Positions 29,104-37,861 of a stretch of 64,000 bases of DNA are shown one piece after another (position 1 is the stretch's first letter; each line of letters opens with the position of its first letter). The stretch is from positions 1 to 64,000 of the forward strand of contig CAVUIG010000007.1 of the NCBI GenBank assembly GCA_963741355.1. Direction: 5' to 3'. The translations under genes and the position numbers were made by a program. This DNA comes from CAIWHR01 sp963741355 (GTDB taxonomy: Bacteria; Pseudomonadota; Gammaproteobacteria; Burkholderiales; Casimicrobiaceae). The notes under the pieces were generated by a model that had not been told where the DNA came from, searched no databases, and was given only the letters and a program-made list of their open reading frames with translations.

Positions 29104-31129
29104 CTATCGGCATAGTGTGCCTCCGGTCGCCGCAAATGGAAACCGCGTGATCCCCTTGCTCTGGTTCGCGAGCGGCAACCCGCCCGCACCGCTGGTGCTG
29201 TAGGCGAACGTCGCATTGTTTCCGTCGGCAAAGGTCAGGGTTGCCGTTCCCACCTGCGCCGCAACCACCTTCGTCGTGTCGTATGCGTCGAATCGCGGGC
29301 CCGCGGTCCGGTAGAGCGGCCCCGTGTACGCGCTGGTCGAGCCAACCCGTCCCGCCAGCGCCGAGAGCCACAATGGCGATCCGTCGACGTCGTAGGTAAA
29401 CCACGTGGCGAAGATGCTGTCGCCCTGGTGTGCGAGGTTCACACCCCAGCCGGATTCGGCGCCACTCGGAACCCACCAGAGATCCTGGTAGTTGGTCGCG
29501 GCAGCGAAATTGGGCGTCGCGGAACTGTACGTGCAGCTCACCTGCGGGCCGGTCGCGAGATCGAAGCGTGCGAGCGCCTTCACCTGCGAGACCCCGTTCA
29601 CCATGTACGCGAAGCTCCCGCTGTTGCGGTCCGTGAACGTGAGGGTGCCGGTTCCGACCATTGTCGGCACGGCGGATCCGACGATAATTGTTGAACGGCG
29701 GCCCGCGATCGACATAGATATCGCCCGCATAGTCATTGCTCGTGGGTGTCGTGCGGCCGGCGAGCATCGACAGCCACCACGCTTTTCCGCTGGTGTCGTA
29801 GGTATACCAGGTGGCGAAGATCTGATCGCCCTGGTGCGCGAAATTCGATCCCCCATCCCGATTCGGTCCCGCCCTTCGCCCACCACAAGCCGGCGAAGTT
29901 GTCCGGCGCCGATCCGTTGAATGGAATGAGCACGACGTCGTCGTTGCCGCCCGCGACGCTGGTCATCTGGGCGAGCCGCGCGCGCGCAGCGAGATCGCCG
30001 CGAACCTCGGCGTCGAGGTAGGTCACCGACCAGGTGAAGATGTCGGTGGCCGACGCTACGTCGAATCCGTGCTTGACGCCTGAAAGCGCGACCAGCTCCC
30101 GTGGACCGCCGAGCCTTTGCATACCCAGAGCAGTCATCTCGATCGGCGCCGTCGTGTCGGCGGTACCGCCGATCCCCAGGAACGAGAGGTTCACGCCGTC
30201 GAGACCGTGCTGGTCGCGCCCGAACGCAGGAAAGATCGGCTGCCCGAAATACGGCACATAGCCGACCGCCGCCTTCAACCGCGTGTCGGTCTCGATGTGC
30301 GTCCAGGAAAGCCCGACCGAAGTCGTAAGGCCCGCGCCCGCCATCAGCATCACCGACTCGCCGCCCATGCTGGCGCCGAACCGCCGATCTGCGCGGCGTC
30401 GATCCGATCGCGCCATTGCGGCTGCGCGAGGACGAGGTCGAGCGATGTCGTCAGCGCCAGCGGGCGAAGCGCCTGCATCGCCAGGAAGTTCTGCAGATGA
30501 CTCAGAAGGTAGATGACGTCGCTGACGCTGTCGAGCTTCAGGTCGGAGAACGTGGCGTCGGTATGGAACGGCGCCACAACGACGTAGCCGAAGCTCGCGA
30601 AGACCGCCAGCGCGTAGATGTAGTCGTTCGACATCGGGCTGCCGCCGTAGCCGTGCGAAAAGAGCAGCACCGGGTAGCGCGTCGTCGCGTCCGGCCAGAT
30701 CGGCGCTTCCGCGCCGCGCTGCATGTGGGGCACGATCCGGCCGGTGGGCAGCGCGTAATCCAGCCGCGGATTGCCGGGGTTCGTCGGATGGCAGATCACC
30801 ACGACGTAGGGGAGGGCGTGCCCGGCGAACGAGCCATAGATGCTCGAATCGCCCGGAGCATTCACCGTGACGGTGGCGGTGTCCGCCGGGTCGACCAGGA
30901 GATCGGACGGTTTGCGCGGCGAGCCGTCGGCGCGGGCTACGCCTTCCCAGTAGAGCTGGACATCCTCACCCGGCGCAAGGCGCGTGAAATCCTGCTCCAC
31001 GTTGCTGCACTCGACCGTATACGGGCCAGGCAGCGGCAGCGGTGGCACCGCGACCGCGGCGGCGCCGCTGGCGGCAACAGCCGTCAGGAGGGCGAGCGTG
31101 ACTTGCATTTTTTTCAACGAGCGTTTCAT
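29104..31129 (-). CDS. secreted alpha/beta-hydrolase (PAF-acetylhydrolase-like) with C-terminal ESGWG repeats, three frame changes
   Basis: ATG 31129 starts MKRSLKKMQVTLALLTAVAA, a signal peptide. The catalytic domain has YPVLLFSHGYGGSPMSNDYI (oxyanion-hole HG), a frame change near 30390, FGASMGGESVMLMAGAGLTT (nucleophile GxSxG), an acid region near SFLGIGGTADTTAPIEMTAL and GVKHGFDVASA (catalytic His). Residues about 410 onward form two repeat units as in the neighbour: LWWAKGGTESGWGIEF and GAESGWGVNLAHQGDSIFAT. Further frame changes near 29840 and 29690. About 675 residues. Likely an exported esterase/lipase; substrate unknown. Confidence 0.75.
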
Positions 31130-31457
31130 CGTGATTTCTTATTGAGCGTGCACAGGGGAGCCGTCGGCAGTGGATGCATGCCGCTGACTGGGGATCGGTG
31201 ATTGTGGCGAAACAGGGCAGCGAGCGAGGGGATCGACACGTCCGAGCATTTCGGCGCAGCGCGATTCTGCCCGCGACCCTCAGCCTCATGCATGCGGCCC
31301 GGAATGTCCGTACGGTGTCACACACAGCTGCCTCCGTCTTCCCCGGTCGTCGCAAGAATTGCATGATCGCAGCACGATCACCTCGTCATTGCGAAATTTG
31401 AGCCGAAGGATCGGGGTTGGTTCCCGACGCCGGCAACCGGACGCGGATGCGCGCCGA
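31130..31457. other. 328-base intergenic stretch
   Basis: This lies between the start of the hydrolase gene and the end of the cupin gene, both on the minus strand. It must hold the promoter of the hydrolase/repeat-protein pair. I see no convincing hexamers, terminator or small ORF. Confidence 0.4.
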
Positions 31458-31907
31458 TCAGGTCGCGATGAATTGTGCGAGCGCCGGGTCCTCGCGCAGC
31501 CGTGCGAGATCCGCGGCCGACGGCAGCTCCGGCCGGTCGCGTTCGGCGTCGACCATGCACAGGAAGCCGAGCGGCTCGTCGGGCGCCGCGCGGAACTGAT
31601 GCCACGTCGATGCCGGGACGTGCACGAGGTCGTGCGGAGCGACGTCGAACACGCGATTCCCGACGAGGGCCCGGCCGCGGCCGCGCTCGATCACCATCGC
31701 ATGCGCGTGCACGTGCCGCTCGAGCGTCGTATGGCCGCCCGGGCCGATCTCGAAGTAGCGAAGCTGGCAGCGCAGCGCGGGGTCGTCGAAGAGAATCTGA
31801 CGCGTGACGTCGCGAAAGGGCGCCGTGCCGGGGCGCTTGTATTCGAGCAGGTCGACGTCGCGCCAGCGCAGCGTTCCGGACTGCGGTCGATGTACGTCAG
31901 CGGGCAT
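31458..31907 (-). CDS. cupin protein, partner of the RuBisCO-like protein
   Basis: I chose ATG 31907 because AAGGAG lies seven bases upstream; TTG 31931 would add eight residues. The 149-residue chain has cupin motif 1 GGHTTLERHVHAHAMVIERG (G--T--H-H-H----E-G, metal ligands) and motif 2 HDLVHVPASTWHQFRA (P----H-). It is 24 bases after the RuBisCO-like gene. In Rhodospirillum rubrum a RuBisCO-like isomerase works with a cupin, 1-methylthioxylulose-5-phosphate sulfurylase, in a methylthioadenosine-to-isoprenoid shunt; the same pairing suggests that route but does not prove it. Other sugar-acid roles remain possible. Confidence 0.82.
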   Translation of the reverse strand: MPADVHRPQSGTLRWRDVDLLEYKRPGTAPFRDVTRQILFDDPALRCQLRYFEIGPGGHTTLERHVHAHAMVIERGRGRALVGNRVFDVAPHDLVHVPASTWHQFRAAPDEPLGFLCMVDAERDRPELPSAADLARLREDPALAQFIAT

Positions 31908-31931
31908 CCGTTGCTCCTTGCCTGGGGCCAA

Positions 31932-33062
31932 TCACGACATCGCGACGCGGCGCGCGCCGTTCGCATGCGCGCCGGCCGCGTGCGTCGCCGCGACGAATGC
32001 GCGAGTTCGCTCGGGCAGGCGTTCACCGGCGGCGAGCAGCGAGCCGCCGATCAGCAGCATCACGTCGCTCCCGTAGAAGCGCACGACTTCGTCGACTCGA
32101 TCGACCGACAGTCCGCCTGCCGGAACCGGCAAGGTTGGCGGGTAGCCACCCCAGTCGCTGCGGTTGTTGCCGGCGATGCCGGCGCACTGGTCGCGCGAGT
32201 AGGCGAACCGTCCGCCGAAATTCGGAAAGATCACCGCATCGGCGCCGAGCCACCGGAAGATCCGGCCGAGCAGCAGCGGCGGATCGACGCGCGCGGCGCC
32301 GCCGTACGCGGGATGCGCGAGCACCGGGACATCGCAGTCGACGGCGACGAATTCGGCGAACGCCGGCATGCCGATCAGCGCCGGGGCCAGCAGGACCGCG
32401 CCGGCGCCTTCGTCCCTCGCGATTCGCGCCTGCCTGGCGAGCGCGCGCGGCGACCCGACGAGACTCGGCGCGTAGATGCAATGGGCCCCGGTCTCGCGCC
32501 GCGCGCGCTCGATCGCGCGCTGGCACGCAGCGACGCGCTCCGCGAATGGCGCGTACCCCTGGTCGGCGAGCCCATGGTCGTCCTTGACGACGTCAATGCC
32601 GCTCGCGGCGAGCGTGTGGCAGAGCTTGGCGAGCGCCGCCGTGGGCAAGCCCTGCGGCTTCAGCGCCGCGCACGTCAGCGGACGCGCCTTGACGCCGAGC
32701 CGCTCCCGGATCCCGGCCACGCCGAACCGGGGACCGGCAAAGCGCGCGAGGAAGTCGGGCGGAAACTCGACGTCGACGAGCTCGACATGCGCGTGCAGCG
32801 AGCTGTTGCCGAAGAGCATGTTGAGCGTCTGCGCGACGTCGCAGCCCGTGGTCGCGACGGCCAGCTGCAGCACGACCGTGTGGAGCCCGTCCGTCGCGGA
32901 ATCGACCCGCGCGACGCGACCCATGATGTGCTCGGCGACGAACGGGTCCGTCACGATCTCGGCGGCGACCTCGACGCTCTGCTCGAGCGCGAGCGCGCGC
33001 GCGATGCCGTCGAGCTCCGCTCGTGGCGCGGAGATGCGGTAGGTGGCGTTGATCCAGGACAT
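31932..33062 (-). CDS. RuBisCO-like protein (form IV)
   Basis: ATG 33062 gives a 376-residue uninterrupted protein. The RuBisCO fold is recognised by the N-terminal domain start MSWINATYRISAPRAELDGI, the strand-1 lysine region CAALKPQGLP (Lys135), and GIDVVKDDHGLADQGYAPFA, the counterpart of the carbamylated-lysine loop. There the K-D-D-E ligand set of true RuBisCO becomes K160-D-D-H163, and the loop-6 region PNFGGRFAYSRDQC lacks the catalytic lysine, so CO2 fixation is not expected. It is followed by a cupin gene. Candidate roles are methylthioribulose-phosphate isomerisation or sugar-acid decarboxylation/transcarboxylation. Confidence 0.9.
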   Translation of the reverse strand: MSWINATYRISAPRAELDGIARALALEQSVEVAAEIVTDPFVAEHIMGRVARVDSATDGLHTVVLQLAVATTGCDVAQTLNMLFGNSSLHAHVELVDVEFPPDFLARFAGPRFGVAGIRERLGVKARPLTCAALKPQGLPTAALAKLCHTLAASGIDVVKDDHGLADQGYAPFAERVAACQRAIERARRETGAHCIYAPSLVGSPRALARQARIARDEGAGAVLLAPALIGMPAFAEFVAVDCDVPVLAHPAYGGAARVDPPLLLGRIFRWLGADAVIFPNFGGRFAYSRDQCAGIAGNNRSDWGGYPPTLPVPAGGLSVDRVDEVVRFYGSDVMLLIGGSLLAAGERLPERTRAFVAATHAAGAHANGARRVAMS

Positions 33063-33205
33063 GGTGGTTCGCGCGTCGTCGCGCGCATGATACCGCGCGT
33101 GCCGCCGCCTCGGCGCCGGCAGGCAGTTTGATTTCGAACATGGCGGCGCTACCATTGGCCGCCGCATCGAGCATCCGCCCGCTGCTGCCGGAAAAGGACT
33201 TTCGA

Positions 33206-33676
33206 ATGGACAAGAAGGAACTTGCCGCGGGACGGGGCGGTGCGCCGATCGATCGCGGCATGCTGACGGGCCTCATCGGCTTCCATCTGCGTCTCGCGCA
33301 GATCGCCGTGTTCCGTGACTTCGCCGCGGCGACCGGCGAGCTCGACATCACGCCGGGGCTCTTCGCCGTCCTCGTGCTGATCGAATCCAATCCCGGGCTG
33401 AAGCAGACCGAGCTGGCGCGGGCGGTCGGCCTCGACCGTTCTTCGATCGTCGCCGTCATCGACAACCTCGAGCGGCGCCTGCTCGTCCTGCGCCGCGCGG
33501 TCGCGACCGACCGGCGCTCGAACGCGCTGCGGCTCACCCCGGCGGGGACGGCGCTCCTGCGCAAGCTGAAACGCCTCGTGACGGCGCACGAGACACGGCT
33601 CGCCGCGAACCTCGCCGCGGGCGAGCGGGTCGCGCTGGTGGCGATGCTGGACCGCATCTTTCCTGCGCTTCGCTGA
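33206..33676 (+). CDS. MarR-family transcriptional regulator
   Basis: ATG 33206 gives 156 residues (MDKKELAAGRGGAPIDRGML). The winged helix-turn-helix is visible: GLFAVLVLIESNPGLKQTEL, ARAVGLDRSSIVAVIDNLER and the wing RRLLVLRRAVATDRRSNALR, followed by the family dimerisation helices. It lies 158 bases before hcrC on the same strand, with a perfect palindrome between that covers the -35 hexamer. MarR-type regulators of aromatic-acid genes often release DNA on binding the CoA thioester; that mechanism here is inference. The upstream start at 33128 would overlap the RuBisCO-like gene end region and has no better support. Confidence 0.88.
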   Translation: MDKKELAAGRGGAPIDRGMLTGLIGFHLRLAQIAVFRDFAAATGELDITPGLFAVLVLIESNPGLKQTELARAVGLDRSSIVAVIDNLERRLLVLRRAVATDRRSNALRLTPAGTALLRKLKRLVTAHETRLAANLAAGERVALVAMLDRIFPALR

Positions 33677-33716
33677 CCCCGATTCGTCGGGCCCGGCGAG
33701 GCCCTGTTTGCGGGTT

Positions 33717-33738
33717 AATTGTTTGACATCAAACAATT
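33717..33738. promoter_or_regulatory. operator palindrome of the hcr operon
   Basis: Perfect inverted repeat with 10-base arms AATTGTTTGA and TCAAACAATT around a CA spacer. It overlaps the -35 hexamer of the promoter. The TTGTTTGA/TCAAACAA half-sites resemble known MarR-family operators of aromatic-acid genes. The likely ligand-responsive repressor is the MarR protein encoded 40 bases upstream. Confidence 0.85.
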
Positions 33739-33751
33739 GGGCTGCTATCGT
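33723..33751 (+). promoter_or_regulatory. sigma70 promoter of the hcr operon
   Basis: TTGACA (33723-33728), a perfect -35 hexamer, is 17 bases from TATCGT (33746-33751), a 4/6 match to TATAAT with a TGC just before it. The -35 lies inside the palindrome, so a bound repressor would exclude RNA polymerase. hcrC starts about 84 bases downstream of the -10. Confidence 0.75.
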
Positions 33752-33834
33752 GCCAGCATGGTGGCCGGCGGCCGCGCGCGCGGACCGTGCGGGTCGCCAC
33801 CGGGCGCCCGCCCGGCAGCCATGGGAGACGCGAC

Positions 33835-34376
33835 ATGGACGGCACGGCAGATCCGAAAATCCAGACGCAGCGCAACGTGCACATGATGCTGCGCGTCAAC
33901 GGCGAGGACGTCGAAGTCTCGTTCGCGCCGTACAAGACGCTGCTCGAGGTGCTGCGCGAGGACCTCGATCTCACCGGCACCAAGCATGGCTGCGAGCTGG
34001 GCGAATGCGGCGCCTGCGCGGTGCTGGTCGATCACGAGCCGGTGCTCTCGTGCCTCGTGCTGGCGGTCGAGTGCGAAGGCGCGCGATCGAGACCGTCGAA
34101 GGCCTCGCCCGCGGCGCGGAGCTGCATCCGCTGCAGGCGGCGTTCGCCGACCTGGGCGGCGCGCAGTGCGGCTACTGCACGCCGGGGATCCTGATGACGG
34201 CGAAAGCGCTGCTCGATCGCGAGCCCGATCCGTCGCGCGAGCGCATCAAGGAGGCCGTCTCGGGCAACCTTTGCCGCTGCACCGGCTACCAGCAGATCTG
34301 CGAATCCATCGAATCCGCGGCCCGCGAAATGCGCGGCGAGACGGCGGCGGGCCTCGCGGACGGGAGCAAGGCGTGA
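33835..34376 (+). CDS. hcrC: 4-hydroxybenzoyl-CoA reductase gamma subunit (2x[2Fe-2S]), one frame change
   Basis: ATG 33835 starts MDGTADPKIQTQRNVHMMLR. The plant-type [2Fe-2S] ligands are CELGECGACAVLVDHEPVLS plus Cys; the second cluster is in GGAQCGYCTPG and NLCRCTGY. A frame change near 34080 separates the two halves (LAVECEG continues as AIETVEGLARGAELHPLQAA). About 180 residues, the usual size for small subunits of this molybdenum enzyme family; it passes electrons to the reductase core. It overlaps hcrA by four bases (GTGA). Subunit identity is supported by the neighbouring HcrA and HcrB. Confidence 0.88.
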
Positions 34377-36837
34377 GCGCGCGCGAGCGCTTCGACGTGA
34401 TCGGCAAGCCGCGCCGGCGCGTCGACGGGCGCTCGAAGGTCACCGGCCAGACGCGCTTCGCCGACGACATCGTGCTGCCGCGGATGCTTCACGCGAAGCT
34501 GCTGCGCTCGCCGCACCCGCACGCGCGGATCATTGCGATCGACGCGTCGCGCGCGGCGGCGGCGCCGGGCGTGCATCTCGTGCTGACCGGCAAGGAGTTC
34601 CCGGTCACGTTCGGCATCCTGCCCGTTTCGCTGGACGAATATCCGCTCGCGCCCGAGCGCGTCCGCTATGTCGGCGACCCGGTTGCGGCGGTCGTCGCGA
34701 AGGACGAGCAGACGGCCACCGAGGCGCTCGACCTGATCGACGTCGAGTACGAGATCCTGCCGACGATCGCGACGCCGGAAGAGGCGCTCGCCCGGCCGGA
34801 CGTGCGCATCCACGACTACAGCGAGCACGGCAACATCCACCGCAACCAGGCCTTCGAGTTCGGCGACGTCGACGCCGCGCTGAAGGCCTCCGATCACGTG
34901 TTCGAGGATCTCTTCTTCTTCGAGGGCAACACGCACCTGCCGATCGAGCAGCACGCCGCGGTGGGCGCCGTCGACGGCGAAGGCAAGCTCACGCTGTGGT
35001 CGTCCACCCAGGTGCCGCACTACGTGCACCGGCAGCTGGCGCGCGTGCTGGGCGTGCCGGACGCCCATATCCGCGTCATCGCCTGCCCGAACGGCGGCGG
35101 CTTCGGCGGCAAGACCGACATCTGCAACCACGAGGCGGTCGTGCTGAAGGCGGCGCTGATGCTGGGGCGCCCGGTGAAGATCTGCCTCACCCGCGAAGAG
35201 GTGTTCTACCTGCACCGCGGCCGCCATCCGGTGCTGATGAAATTCCGCACCGGCGTCACCAAGGACGGCACGATCACCGGGATGCACCTGCAGACGCTGC
35301 TCGACGGCGGCGGCTACGGATCGTACGGCGCGGCGAGCACGTTCTACACGGGCGCGCTGCAGACGGTGACCTACGAGATTCCGCGCTACAAGTTCGAGGC
35401 GTGCCGCGTGTTCACCAACAAGCCGGCCTGCGGCCCCAAGCGCGGCCACGGCACGCCGCAGCCGCGCTTCGGCCAGGAGATCCAGCTCGACAAGATCGCC
35501 GCGAAGCTCGGCATCGATCCGGCCGAGCTGCGGCTTGAAGATCGTCGCCAAGCCGAACACGCTGACGGCGAACTGGATGCGCATCGGCACGATCGGGCTC
35601 GCCGAATGCATCCGGCAGGTCGTCGCGCGGTCGGACTGGACGAACAAGCACGGCAAGCTGCCGGCGGGACGCGGGGTCGGCATTGCCTGCGGCGCGTACA
35701 TGTGCGGCGCCGGGCTTCCGATCTACTGGAACAAGATGCCGCATTCGGGCGTGCAGCTGCTGCTCGACCGCAGCGGACAGGTGACGGTGTTCTGCGGCGC
35801 GACCGAGATCGGCCAGGGCTCGGACGACGTGCTCGCCGGAATCGTCGCCGAAGTCCTCGGCATCGATCCCTACGATGTGCGCTGCGTGACCGGCGACACC
35901 GGCCTCACGCCGATCGACCTCGGCTCGTATTCGAGCCGCGTCACCGTGATGATGGGCAACGCCGCGATCGAGGCCGGCGAACGTGTGAAGGCGCAGCTCG
36001 CCGCGGCGGTCGCGGCGGAGCTCGACTCGATTCCCGACCGGATCGTGTTCTCGCAGGGACGCGCGTTCGTCGCCGGCGAGCCGGGGAAGAGCCTCTCGTT
36101 TCGCGAAGCGGTCGTCGCCGCCGAAGTCAAGTTCGGCACGCTCGGCGCGGTCGGCTCGTATTCGCCGCCGAAGCCGCCGGCACGCTACAAGGGCGGCGGC
36201 GTCGGTCCGTCGCCCGCGTACTCCTACACGGCGTGCGTCGTCGAAGTCGACGTCGACGCCGCGACCGGCTGGATCCACGTTCCCGAAGATCTGGATCGCG
36301 CACGACATCGGCCGCGCGCTGAATCCCGTGCTGGCCCGCGGCCAGGTCGAGGGCAGCGTGTACATGGGCCTCGGCGAGGCGCTGATGGAGGAGCAGGTGT
36401 TCCGCCGTCTGCCGCCCAAGCTCTCGGATGCGCTCGTCCACAAGATGCCGTCGATGCTCGAATACAAGAGCCCGACCTCGCTCGACATGCCGGAGATCGA
36501 CACGATTCTCGTCGAGGATCCCGATCCGAACTGCCCGTTCGGCGCGAAGGAGGTCGGCCAGGGGCCGCTGCTGCCCGTGATGCCCGCGCTCGCGAACGCG
36601 ATCTGGGACGCGGTCGGCGTGCGCATCGACGAATTGCCGATCACGCCGGAAAAGGTGCTGCGTGCGCTGGCGCTGAAGGCCGACGGAAAGAATCCGCGCG
36701 TCGGGCCCGAGTCGTTTCCCGACGTGCCTTATCCGGACCCGATGATCGTGCCGCCGCCGTGGGAAGGCGGCGACGGCAACGCCGTCGAAGCGCCCGCGCG
36801 ACGTACGAGCCGGCCGAAGGAGCCGGCCACGCCATGA
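34373..36837 (+). CDS. hcrA: 4-hydroxybenzoyl-CoA reductase alpha subunit (molybdopterin), two frame changes
   Basis: GTG 34373 overlaps the hcrC stop. The N-terminal domain has GRSKVTGQTRFADDIVLPRM; the Mo-binding half includes IACPNGGGFGGKTDICNHEA and GAASTFYTGALQTVTYEIPR. A segment from about 35690 (GVGIACGAYMCGAGLPIYWN, GATEIGQGSDDVL, GDTGLTPIDLGSYSSRVTVM) matches HcrA better than xanthine or CO dehydrogenases. Frame changes lie near 35530 and 36285 (IWIAHDIGRALNPVLARGQV resumes). The C-terminus is FGAKEVGQGPLLPVMPALAN. About 820 residues, slightly longer than the roughly 770 I recall for Thauera HcrA. It reductively removes the 4-hydroxyl of 4-hydroxybenzoyl-CoA. Confidence 0.9.
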
Positions 36838-37853
36838 TGCGCCTGCCGTGGTTCCGGCATGAGGCGCCGCGTTCGGTCGCCGACGCCGCGCGCATCCTGA
36901 ATGGCGAAGGTGCCGGCGCGATGCTGATCGCCGGCGGCACCGACCTGCTGCCGAACATGAAGCGGCGCCAGCAGGTTCCCCGCGTGCTCGTCTCGTTGCG
37001 CCGCATCGAATCGCTGCGCGCGTCGGCCAACGGCAGCGGCCTCACGCTCGGCGGCGGGATGACGCTGTCGCGAGTGATCGACAACCGTTCTGTTCGCGAG
37101 AACTATCGCGGCCTGTGGCAGGCCGCGTCGCAGGTCGCCACCGTGCATCTGCGCAACATGGGCACGCTGGGCGGCAATCTCTGCCTCGATACGCGCTGCA
37201 GCTATTACGATCAGAACTACGAGTGGCGCAAGGCGATCGACTTCTGCATGAAGAAGGATGGCACGATCTGCTGGGTGGCGACGGCCAGCAAGCGCTGCGT
37301 CGCGGTATCATCCACCGACTGCGCGCCGGCGCTGCTCGCGCTGGGCGCGACGGTTCGCCTCGTGTCGACCGCCGGAGAACGCGACGTCGCGCTCGCCGAG
37401 TTCTATCGTAATGACGGAATGGAATACATGGTTCGCAAGCCCGACGAAATCCTGACGGCGGTGGCGCTGCCCGACGCCGCGGGATGGAAGAGCACGTACT
37501 GGAAGCTGCGCCGGCGCGGCGCGTTCGATTTCCCGGTGCTGGGAGTCGCCGCGGCGGTCAAGGCCGACGCCGGAGGCGTGATCGAGGACGCGCGCATCGC
37601 GCTGGGTGCCGTCTCGTCGCAGCCGTTTCTCTCCAAGGCGGGCGAATATCTCGTCGGCAAGCGGCTCACCGATGACACCATCGCCGAAGCCGGCAGGATG
37701 GCGGCGTCGCGCGCCAAGCCGATGGACAACACCGACTACGACGTCTATTGGCGCAAGGAAGTCGTCGGCGAGTTCGTGGGGTACGCGCTGCGCGAGATTC
37801 GCGGCGACGACATGCGCGCGACGCGATCGAAGACCGCGCGGCTGGCGCTGTAA
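36834..37853 (+). CDS. hcrB: 4-hydroxybenzoyl-CoA reductase beta subunit (FAD and [4Fe-4S])
   Basis: Uninterrupted 339-residue protein; ATG 36834 (next ATG 36837) overlaps the hcrA stop. The FAD-binding core shows MLIAGGTDLLPNMKRRQQVP and HLRNMGTLGGNL. The diagnostic insert carries Cys117, Cys122, Cys138, Cys146 and Cys155 (LCLDTRCSYYDQNYEWRKAI, FCMKKDGTICWVATASKRC). Counted from MMR, four of these match the positions I recall for the [4Fe-4S] ligands of the Thauera enzyme (122, 138, 146, 155). Xanthine dehydrogenase and CO dehydrogenase medium subunits lack this cluster, so it identifies the operon. Confidence 0.93.
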   Translation: MMRLPWFRHEAPRSVADAARILNGEGAGAMLIAGGTDLLPNMKRRQQVPRVLVSLRRIESLRASANGSGLTLGGGMTLSRVIDNRSVRENYRGLWQAASQVATVHLRNMGTLGGNLCLDTRCSYYDQNYEWRKAIDFCMKKDGTICWVATASKRCVAVSSTDCAPALLALGATVRLVSTAGERDVALAEFYRNDGMEYMVRKPDEILTAVALPDAAGWKSTYWKLRRRGAFDFPVLGVAAAVKADAGGVIEDARIALGAVSSQPFLSKAGEYLVGKRLTDDTIAEAGRMAASRAKPMDNTDYDVYWRKEVVGEFVGYALREIRGDDMRATRSKTARLAL

Positions 37854-37861
37854 GCGGCGAC

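Noticed and set aside
31932..33062. Functional RuBisCO
   Set aside because: The metal-ligand glutamate and loop-6 lysine are missing; this is form IV.
33835..37853. Xanthine dehydrogenase or aerobic CO dehydrogenase
   Set aside because: The [4Fe-4S] cysteine insert in the FAD subunit and the HcrA-like segment GAYMCGAGLPIYWN point to 4-hydroxybenzoyl-CoA reductase.
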